Positions 55,940-64,000 of a stretch of DNA of 64,000 bases are shown here, piece by piece. Origin of the DNA: Theristus sp. LFF4_11 (lineage: Eukaryota; Nematoda; Chromadorea; Monhysterida; Xyalidae); the NCBI GenBank assembly GCA_030248135.1, contig JASANC010003870.1:23913-87912 (forward strand), given 5' to 3'. Numbering within the stretch: the first letter of the stretch is position 1; each line of letters begins with the position of its first letter. The notes beneath the pieces were generated by a model that saw nothing but the letters and a program-made list of their open reading frames with translations, was not told the origin of the DNA and ran no database searches. The translations under genes were made by a program, and so were the position numbers.

Positions 55940-58015
55940 GGCCCATTCATGCAAGCGCGCGCTGAAGCGCGCTGACGCGCGCTGACCAGCTTCATCATGA
56001 ATGAAGAAATGAAGCTGCGTCAGCCGCTGCGGCTTTTTAGGTTTTTTGTCCATTCACGAACGCGCGCGCTGAAGCGCGCTGACCAGCTTCATCATGAATG
56101 AAGAAATGAAGCTGCGTCAGCCGCTGCGGCTTTTGATGTCCGGACCCCAAATGCCGCAGCGGCTTGTCTGAAAAATGAAACGTATTTGCATAATTTCTGC
56201 GCTTTCAATTGTGATAGATGCAGACCAAAAAGGGAATGAATTTAATTGTGGTAAAATTAAATTAATTGAGGAATACAGTAAGTTTTATTGTGCTGCGTTT
56301 GTGAAAGAAACCAACAGATAAAAACGATAAAAACAACTGGGCTAAGACGGGTTTCGAACTTTGGCCTCTGTGCTGACAGGCACAACATGTTACCACTGCA
56401 CTATAGTAGTTGACGGGTGGGAACCTCTCTAGGTGTTTGTTCATTAAATGTCGTTCAGTTTTATCGTTTTGTGCTGTTGTCTGTGTTGTCTCCGTACGTG
56501 CTGTTTAGTACACACTATATACCGCTTCGATTCGTTGTTTTCGCCGTTTCAGTGAATGTTTTGATCTTTTGATTTGTGCAACATTCACTAATCATGTGCT
56601 GCCGTTGAGGAAACTTTTTTTGCAATGCTCTACACCGTGGCAAGGCTAAAAAAGGAAAAAGGTTTCACGCCAAACCGCAGTTGAAGAAAACAATCACTTC
56701 ACATCACGGTGTGGGGTACCGATGTGCGCAGCCTCAAAACCGGTGTGCAGGCCGCAAGAAATTTATGCGGCGGCACTGTTTCGACACGGGTTGAGGGCTG
56801 TGCACCACTTTGAGGGCTGTGCACCACTTTGAGGGCTGTGCACCACTTTGAGGGCTGTGCACCACTTTGAGGGCTGTGCACCACTTTGAGGGCTGTGCAC
56901 CATTTTGAGGGCTGTGCACCACTTTGAGGGCTGTGCACCACTTTGAGGGCTGTGCACCACTTTGAGGGCTGTGCACCATTTTGAGGGCTGTGCACCACTT
57001 TGAGGGCTGTGCACCACTTTGAGGGCTGTGCACCACTTTGAGGGCTGTGCACCACTTTGAGGGCTGTGCACCACTTTGAGGGCTGTGCACCACTTTGAGG
57101 GCTGTGCACCACTTTGAGGGCTGTGCACCACTTTGAGGGCTGTGCACCACTTTGAGGGCTGTACACCACTTTGAGGACTGTGCACCACTTTGAGGGCTGT
57201 GCACCACTTTGAGGGCTGTGCACCACTTTGAGGGCTGTGCACCATTTGCAAGCAACGTGAAAGCAAATTGCATCCTAGAATGTTCAGTCAAAATGCAGAA
57301 ATCGTACAAAATTGTTCATAAAAAACTGTATTTTGCGGTGTAGCTTTCAAAGTTTTTCTTCACTTCGAAAGTCCATTTCACAATTTTTCAATAAATATGC
57401 GCCTAAGATCAGAAAACTTTTGGTGTGAAACAATAAAAAACAGTACAAAAAAGCAAAAAAAAACATAAATTTCTTGCACTATTTTTATGCTTTGTTGAGT
57501 ATTCGTATTCTCACTGTCACACTTATTTTGAGACTAATTACGCTATACAATACTGTTCAGAATCTGTCAGAAAAGTACTAAATGATTTAACAAAAAAGTC
57601 TTGCAACATTTGTGAAAGATTGTCACTGACAGCAACAATCAGCGATTTTGCACACACAAATTTGATGTCCGGACATCAAATGCCGCAGCGGCTGACGCAG
57701 CTTCATTTCATCATTCATGATAGCGCACTTCAGCGCGCGTCAGCGCGCTTCAGCGCGCGCGTTCGTGAATGGGCAAAAAACCTAAAAAGCCGCAGCGGCT
57801 GACGCAGCTTCATTTCTTCATTCATGATGAAGCTCGTCAGCGCGCTTCAGCGCGCTTCAGCGCGCGCGTCCGTGAATGCGCATGTGCTCCAAAACTGAAG
57901 CGCGCTGACGCACGCTGAAGCGCGCTGACGCACGCTGAAGCGCGCTGTTTTTTTGCTTCGTGAATGTGTAGCAAAGTGAAGCGCGTCAGCGCGCTTCAAC
58001 CTCCATGAATGGCGC
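55940..58015. mobile_element. TTAA-flanked GC-palindromic element, copy 2, with internal minisatellite
   Basis: Exact TTAA flanks lie at 55936-55939 and 58016-58019. Both ends match the element at 39350-40534, as does the tRNA-like middle. Copy 2 has about 1 kb (roughly 56637-57635) absent from copy 1, including the 19-bp minisatellite. Confidence 0.85.
56791..57250. repeat. 19-bp minisatellite, about 24 copies
   Basis: Unit TTGAGGGCTGTGCACCACT, nearly perfect with a few T-for-C, A-for-G changes. Because 19 is not a multiple of three, each strand reads the same unit in all frames. All three minus-strand frames stay open, an artefact rather than a gene. Confidence 0.95.
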
Positions 58016-58019
58016 TTAA

Positions 58020-59144
58020 AACTTTTTTTCTTTTTTTGCACCGTCAGTCTGAAACGCATTGAGTCGCAGAACGAAAATATACTACACTGAAACCCAAAAT
58101 TATGTGCGATGCAACTGCAGTTCGGTGCTCGATGATTGGCTACTTTTTAATTGGGCCCCCTGGATGGTTTCTAAACACCGCGTGCACGGTAGCTGAATGG
58201 TTCGTCGCGTATTTTTTTGGATAAAACAGCAAACAAACATCTATCAAGCAACCCATCGATTGAGCCATTCCAAATTGTAGAAAAGGTAGCCGGGTTCAGA
58301 TTACTGAAGGCACAAGTTGCGTAATTTCACAGTTTGACTGTAGTTGGCTCTTTTGGGATAGGTTGTCGGCTTGTGTTGTGAGTGCAATTGACGTTGGTTC
58401 TACGTCTTCAAAACCATGTCCGTTTTGGAGTGTGTGAAATTCTCGTTTTTTTATCATTACATTCCACTTCCATTCCAACTATACAGTCTGTGTCCATTCC
58501 ATTCCATTCCAGTCACTCGTTCAACAAAAATTGCAACATGCACCGTCCAGTATTGTGCCGTGTCAGGTGTATTGAATTTTTTTTTGACCGAGTGGTGTCT
58601 TCTGATGGAATTTTTAGTCGCAATTTTGTTCATGGTCATGTTTTTTATCAGTGTATTATGAAAGTTGATGGTCTGGAAGACTTAAACAAATGTAGTCGGC
58701 AAATGCGTGTCCGGCAATTGAATAGTTCTACAATACAATACAATACAATACAATACGTTGCAAATCTCTTGAATTTCATCAAGTTTTCTCTTTTTGTGAT
58801 TGGTTACCTATGTCTAGTCATTGTCTAACTTTTATTGTGCGTTCTTTTGTTTTGAATGCTTGAAAAATTGGATCGTTCATTTTTCTACAATTTGAAATTT
58901 TCGAGTGCGAAGTGTTTCATAACGTTACTGTGCGGTATATGTATCTCTCGATTTTTTATATCTCTAATTGCATCTTTTTTAATCGAGTGCGAAACAGAGT
59001 GAGCGTATTGATTCGTAATTTCTTGAATGCGATTTTATTTTTATTCCCGTGATCTGTACGTCGCGCAATAAATGAAATTACAACCGTTGACAGACAATGA
59101 AAAAAGATCTGAATCGCGGTCCTTATCCGAACGTTACTATTGTG
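58020..59144. other. Spacer upstream of the zinc-finger gene
   Basis: Contains a short (CATTC)n run near 58490 and an (ATACA)n run near 58735. No exon or repeat family is otherwise recognised. Confidence 0.45.
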
Positions 59145-59378
59145 GATTTATTCAAACGTGTCCGGACTAAAATGACGTCCTTTGCTTTAAAAACGCCCGT
59201 TTGTCAAAGCACAGGCGCTAAAATGTCAGTTTGGTGTGACTGATTCGACATTCACCATTTGTTTACGGGAAGAAATCGGCTAACCGAAAAATCTGGTTTG
59301 CTGTGAACGACAAGCGCATGTTTTGCGGCACATGACGTCATTTCAGTGGGACACGTTTGAAAAAAATAGGTCATACAT
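59145..59378. mobile_element. MITE with TGACGTCA in its terminal repeats, copy 3
   Basis: Same family as 592-823. It ends about 110 bp before the zinc-finger start codon. The right TGACGTCA is intact near 59335; the left is mutated to TGACGTCC. Confidence 0.75.
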
Positions 59379-59486
59379 TTACCCTATTTTTGACGAGACT
59401 GGTAATAGTTATCGTTCGTTTGTTCGAACGCTGATTACCATCCAGTTCTCATTTCCACCTTTTATCATTGCTCAGCCAAAAATCAA

Positions 59487-62371
59487 ATGGACGGCTTGCG
59501 CGCGCAATTGGCGGTCGTACGTCAGCTGGTGCGTTCGATTGGCATTGAGGAGCTGCCGTTGGCGATGGCGATTGTGCGCGACGAAATGGCCGCAATTCAG
59601 GGCGAGGCACGCCAGCGAATGGCGGGCGACGCAATGCGCGCCATCACCGCGGTCGCGCACGACTTGATACAGGTGCGTGCGCAGTGGCATTGGTGTATGT
59701 CGCAGAAATCCAGAGGGGCCACAGGTTCCTTTCATACTGCGATTCCATGCGTTTGCATGCATGCTGCGGCAGTTCAACGGGCCTCTGTTGTAGCGTCTCG
59801 GGAGCTGTTGTCTCTATAACAACGCTTGAATATTGGTTCGTGTATTGTTTATTGCGCTTTCTGTTGGTTCTGCGACTCCGGGCGTTTGCAGGCATCGAGA
59901 GGGAATTAGTTTCACGCACGTTGCGGCAATTCAAAGTGGCCCTAGTGACTCCGCCGTATCTCGGGGACTCGGGTCATTTTTTTTACCAATTTTGAATTGC
60001 CGCGTCAAGCATACAACTGCTTACCTCTGTATGCCCGCATTCAGTCGCAGAAAATAACAGCGAAGATAATAGAATCATGCAACTAAGAATACACGATGAT
60101 GCCAAATTGCGTTTTTGATTGATTGATTGAATTTATTCGTTGGAAATGAACCGGGTGAGTGGGAGTTACAGCTCTTAGCCCCGCCCACTCCTGGTGGCAC
60201 CACCAGTGTTCTGCTGAGCCTATTTCGGTTTCGGTGGACAGCGGTCGCTATATCTCCCAAAGGAAATCTGCTAGTGGAGTGGAGACGACTATGGAAACTT
60301 GCATGACAAGGCAAAGATCTTGCGCGCCTGTTATTTTAGGAGACGTACGGTTTGGACTGTGCCGAGACAACCGCAGCGTTCACAGCGCGCACATCAACCG
60401 AGCAAATGTGGTTTAACAACGCCAACACCGAACAGATGGACTTGCCATCGAATTATGCGTTCTGCAATTCGCTGATGTCGCCCGTTTCAAACAGCAGCAG
60501 TCTGAACCGTGCAACCAATGTGCCGCAACAAAAACCATCCCCATTTGAGTTGGACACTGTTGGCGAAGTGAGTTGTTCCGGTTTTGCAGAAAAACGATAC
60601 ATCTGATGTGCACTGTTTGCGGGTTTCGCCGCCTGATTTACGCATAACGCCGGTAACTCTCTTATTCCAGGGGCAGACCTGCGCAAAGCGTTCTACCTCA
60701 GAGTCGGAGTCAAAAAAACACTGGCAAGCTGAATTAGGTGCCCAATACAGTAACTGTCCTACTTTCCAGCCAGACTTTTTGTCTGCAGTCAGAGATGAAT
60801 GCAAGTTTTTATTGATTATCGTGTATCGTCTTTCATTCACCACAGTTACACCAGCACACCGGTGGCAGCCACGCCGAGGAAGACCCGCTTGTGAACGTGC
60901 TTTTTGAAACGTTACAACGCGACGAGGCACGCCGCGCGAATGAACGCTGTCTGTCGTCGTCGTCGTTTCAGTCGACCGGCCCGCAATCCGTTGGGGTGCC
61001 GGTTAATGAAAACAGAAAAAATGCGCTGCTTGTCGGACCCAGCGAACCAATCGAGAACCGACCTGCTGCGCTTGTCGAGCAGACTGCAACAGAGGAGAAG
61101 ACCGGACGGCAGCGGAGACGCCGGCCTCGTTGGTACCGTTGCACGCATCGCCAAATCAGTCACCACCACCACACAACGCCGGATTCGCCGCAAAAAGCCA
61201 ACTGCGCGAAACGTTATCGCACGCCTCGTCGTCTGTACTGCCACCGTAAGACGCACTATTCGGCGATATCGACGATCGTGTGCGCTCGTTGCGGTCGAAT
61301 ATTGATTGCGAAACGCGCAAAGCGATCATGCGACACGCAATCAATCGACGACGACGACGACGACGTCTACACGGCGCATCTGCGCGATTGCGGCAAACAA
61401 CAGCCGGCCGACCATTCGAACGTTGTCGAATCTGAATTTGAACCAATGAAACTGCGTGGACGAGCGGCGAACGACCAGTGCCGCGCGAACGTGCGCGATC
61501 GCCAGCGCACGCAACCCGAAACTCGTCACCCAGACGGCGCCTCACTGGAGCAGCCACCTGGCGACTGGCGCCATTTGTCGCCGTGTGTTGTGCTGAATAA
61601 AGCCGAACTGCCAATCAGAACGCCGCAAAACACGAATGATCGACCGAATCATGCTGCTGCACCAATGTCAGAACGGTCGGCGGAGCAGCAACAACAGCCG
61701 ACGTCTCGTTGTTACGAATGCGCCGCATGCCCGTTCACCACAAAGTATCGTCAAAGTTTACACAGGCATCGCGTGCGACAACATTCACAACAGGAGAATT
61801 CGCGCCAGCAGACTGCAGGGCAAGCACGTCCGCGATGGTGCTTGTTTCAATGCGATCGATGCGGAAAGGTTTGCTTGCCTGTGTGCATTCCAGAGGTCAT
61901 GTATTATATATTGCCTAAAACAAAAACAGGAAACCCCCATAAAAACTGAAAGGCTTACGAATAATCGTTCTGGCAAGGCAACAATGTTCTGATGGTGCCC
62001 TAAAGCTGCGCAACTTTTCTGAGAAAAATCCTCAAAAAATGTTTGAATTATCCAAAATTTCTCCCGGTCCGGAACGATAAAAATGAACAATTTTGAAAAG
62101 AATTTGTGATACTCTGAGACTGTCTGTGCGCTCATTGCAGACGTTGAGCAGCCGTGACGCGCTGAACGACCACCATCGCGGCGTTCACTCGTCCGCTCGT
62201 GCGTTCTCGTGCGAGCAGTGCGGCGTGCGATTCGCGTTGCGTCGTGCGCTCGCGCGTCATCGCCGTCTGACGCACTCGACCGACCGAGCGCATCGGTGCG
62301 GGCACTGCGCGGGCGCCTACAAGACCGCGTTCCACTTGCGACGCCACTTGAACACGTGTCGAGCACGATGA
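59487..62371 (+). CDS. C2H2 zinc-finger protein, five exons
   Basis: Exons are 59487-59672, 60340-60567, 60671-60787, 60846-61868 and 62141-62371. Phases agree and give about 594 aa. The N-terminal 62 residues are helical-looking without a known domain. The next exons are Ser/Asn/Gln-rich. The large exon is basic, with a DDDDDD run. Four good C2H2 fingers follow near the C-terminus: YECAACPF...HRHRVRQH; FQCDRCGK...HHRGVH, split exactly by the last intron; FSCEQCGV...HRRLTH; and HRCGHCAG...HLNTC (C2HC). An earlier finger-like unit (CAKRYRTPRRLYCHRKTH) lacks its first Cys. A nuclear DNA- or RNA-binding role is inferred from the fingers; the target is unknown. The exon 3 donor is the least certain join, though only phase 0 keeps exon 4 open. 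Confidence 0.82.
59865..60052. mobile_element. MITE of the GCGACTC family in intron 1 of the zinc-finger gene
   Basis: TTGGTTCTGCGACTCCGGG at the left, GCATTCAGTCGCAGAAAAT at the right, and the AATTCAAAGTGGCCCTAGTG core, as at 10148-10350. Confidence 0.6.
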
Positions 62372-62419
62372 TCGCCGCGCGCACGCCCCACTAAAGTCGC
62401 CCGCGTCTGAGAACCGTTC

Positions 62420-62490
62420 CACTCGTCCGTTCGTGCGAGCGGCGGCGGCGAGCGATTCGCGTCATCGCCGTCTGAGACGCGTTGCATTGC
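62420..62490 (+). pseudogene. Decayed partial duplicate of a zinc-finger coding segment
   Basis: CACTCGTCCGTTCGTGCGAG, then GCGATTCGCG and GTCATCGCCGTCTGAGACGC, closely match the third-finger coding sequence at about 62185-62275, with internal deletions. It lies 50 bp after the stop codon. Confidence 0.6.
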
Positions 62491-62764
62491 GGATCTCTAC
62501 AGCGATAGCCTAACCTGGCAGTAACGCTGAATCACAGACAGCTCGCTCCGACAAGCCACTGTGCCACGCACACGCTCCCATGCACTATTTGATGCCGCCA
62601 AATAACAGCAACATTGGCATGGCGTGTGATTTATTCAACAGCTGTTTACTTGCTCAAACTGAACAGCGCCGTTGTAAACACTAGTCGCTGAAAATCTGCG
62701 CTCAACTACTGACTTTCGTCGATTTCGGTTGATTCAAAGTCACTTTACAGTTCAGTTCTCATAT
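62491..62764. other. 3' flank of the zinc-finger gene
   Basis: Probable 3' UTR. No clear AATAAA close to the stop codon and no repeat family recognised. Confidence 0.4.
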
Positions 62765-63374
62765 ACAGGGTAATCAAAAAACGTCAATTTTTCAAACGCT
62801 TCGATCTCGCGACTGGATTAATGTTTGAAGCTGAAATTTCCATCACTTATAGTCATTTGGTTTCCATCTGTTGTATAAAAATTCAGCCAAAAATATTAAC
62901 TCTGTTAAACAGAACGGTACTTTTATCTAAAAGTTTACATTTTCACTGTTTATTACAGTTTCAAGCATTCGGATACAACACGTCATCATCACCATTCAAG
63001 TTTTCTAGCAATATCACACCTTCTGCTTCACTGAAATCTGCTCCATAAACTTCTCCATCATCAGCTTCATCTGCTTAAACTGTTAAATGTGTCCATCGTT
63101 GTTTTCAATAATCGCTTGCATGCCCGAAGCTTTGCAGAACTTTGCGATTGCTGCTGATTTGCTCAACGGTGGACATATTGAATGCCGTTCAGCCTAACAG
63201 AATTAAAATATTTTTGGCTGAAATTTTTACACAACAAATGGCAACCAAATACAATAAGCGGTGCAAATTTTAGCTTCACACATTAATGCAGTCGCGAGAT
63301 CGAAGCGTTTTATAAATTGATGTGCAGTCGCGAGATCGAAGCGTTTTATAAATTGATGTTTTTTTATCACCTTG
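62765..63374. mobile_element. Tc1/mariner-like MITE, ACAGGGTAATCAAAAAACG ends
   Basis: The left end ACAGGGTAATCAAAAAACGT with TTCGATCTCGCGACTG returns inverted at 63285-63374 as CAGTCGCGAGATCGAAGCG and ATCACCTTGT, with TA on both sides. Near the right end a ~36-bp unit (GCAGTCGCGAGATCGAAGCG plus TTTTATAAATTGATGT) is directly repeated. No intact transposase. Confidence 0.7.
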
Positions 63375-64000
63375 TACTTTCTGTATTTGTTGCTGATGTC
63401 CATAATCTTTAGAAGATTTTCTTCTCACTTACGAAGCGAACCTCCATGATAACAAAATCCATGAATTCGTGAGTATTACAACTGGTTCAAGCACTGTTTC
63501 TTGCCGTTTCGCTTGGTAAGCACATACCGCGCGCCCTCGGCTCGTCAGTACAACAAGGCCCGGCGTGCACAGCCCAACAAAAAATTGATGACCAGCGCAG
63601 ACGGATGTTATATCTCGCTGAAACATCAGCGAAACAGTATACTCAAAGAAATGCTCGTGTGAATTGTGAGTCATAAATTCCTTGTGCAATCGTTCATCGA
63701 ACGAACAGTATGTATTCAGGCGATGTTTTAGCCAGGGCCAACCCAGTAAAGCGCACAGAACGCCGTCGAGTCGGGCGCAAATCGAGTTTTCTCTGTGATT
63801 AAGTGCCTATATAGAGTACACCCCTAGGCGGGGCTCGATCCCCGACAAGAGTCTACCGCGCTATCACCCCGGCCACAAGGGTTCATCGGTCATTAATGCC
63901 TTGTTTAATCGTTCGCTAGTTTCTGGCAGACGATGGCATTTCTATTCATTGTAATTTCTCAGCTTGTGTGGATGGCGCAAAGTTCTCATATTCATCAAAT
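63375..64000. other. Window end: spacer with a SINE, no gene recognised
   Basis: 63505-63640 shares words (CCGTTTCGCTTGGTAAGCAC, GCTCGTCAGT) with the dispersed GCGGTTTCGCCAGG repeat at 18742, 42318 and 54080. A minus-strand GTAAGT donor near 63431 follows a short open frame, but no partner exon is seen. Confidence 0.4.
63725..63881 (-). mobile_element. tRNA-derived SINE, copy 2
   Basis: Minus-strand A-box-like TGGCCGGGGTGATAGCGCGG and B-box-like GGATCGAGCCCC, with the same body as 14185-14345 (AGGCACTTAATCACAGAGAA, TGGCCCTGGCTAAAACAT). Confidence 0.75.

Noticed and set aside
56734..57309. Minus-strand frames of 167-191 codons with a repeating SPQSGAQPSKWCTALKVVH peptide
   Set aside because: Produced by a 19-bp minisatellite without stop codons. 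All three frames are open, and there is no start context, splice support or conserved domain.
61156..61614. Minus-strand frame opposite the large zinc-finger exon
   Set aside because: Arg-rich antisense shadow of a GC-rich exon. The plus-strand frame continues into real C2H2 fingers.
62821..63048. Small coding frame inside the mariner-like MITE, and the minus-strand run FKQMKLMMEKFMEQI at about 63020-63080
   Set aside because: Stops interrupt all frames within 75 codons. There is no transposase motif and no supported splice chain.

Overview
This is nuclear DNA from a multicellular eukaryote, most likely a nematode. The genes are split into short exons with GT..AG introns. The gene content fits a nematode: two DUF229 proteins, a TWK-type two-pore potassium channel and a CDR/FAXC-family protein. 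The species is not identifiable from sequence alone. Exons are G+C-richer than the AT-rich introns. Gene models were built by hand from reading frames, splice sites, phase agreement and remembered family motifs. None is confirmed by transcripts.

Genes: (1) 105-1754, minus, CDR/FAXC GST-like protein, six exons. (2) 2207-2416, minus, small secreted neuropeptide-like precursor. (3) 11105-16773, plus, DUF229 protein A, nine exons, 707 aa. (4) 24090-27341, plus, two-pore potassium channel, six exons. (5) 27888-32087, minus, NAA40-type N-terminal acetyltransferase, six exons, convergent with the channel. (6) 39063-46810, plus, DUF229 protein B, twelve exons. (7) 52564-55818, plus, gamma-SNAP, seven exons, 305 aa. 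(8) 59487-62371, plus, C2H2 zinc-finger protein, five exons. The genes are unrelated housekeeping, neuronal or surface functions and form no operon. The two DUF229 genes are diverged paralogs.

The rest is largely repeats. At 4-8.2, 16.9-19.4 and 20.3-23.2 kb lie three copies of a composite element: a GC-rich hairpin module, a ~119/169-bp tandem array, a ~150-bp tandem array and a ~1-kb terminal-inverted-repeat (TIR) element. At 30-38.6 and 48.5-52.5 kb lie nested hAT-like elements with exact 8-bp target duplications, several packed with long poly-G and poly-C runs. At 39.4-40.5 and 55.9-58.0 kb lie TTAA-flanked GC-palindromic elements carrying a tRNA-like insert; the second also holds a 19-bp minisatellite. 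Smaller miniature TIR elements (MITEs) and tRNA-derived SINEs lie in introns and spacers.

The most notable items are the candidate amidated-neuropeptide gene, the satellite-carrying composite element, and the datable nesting of the hAT-like families.
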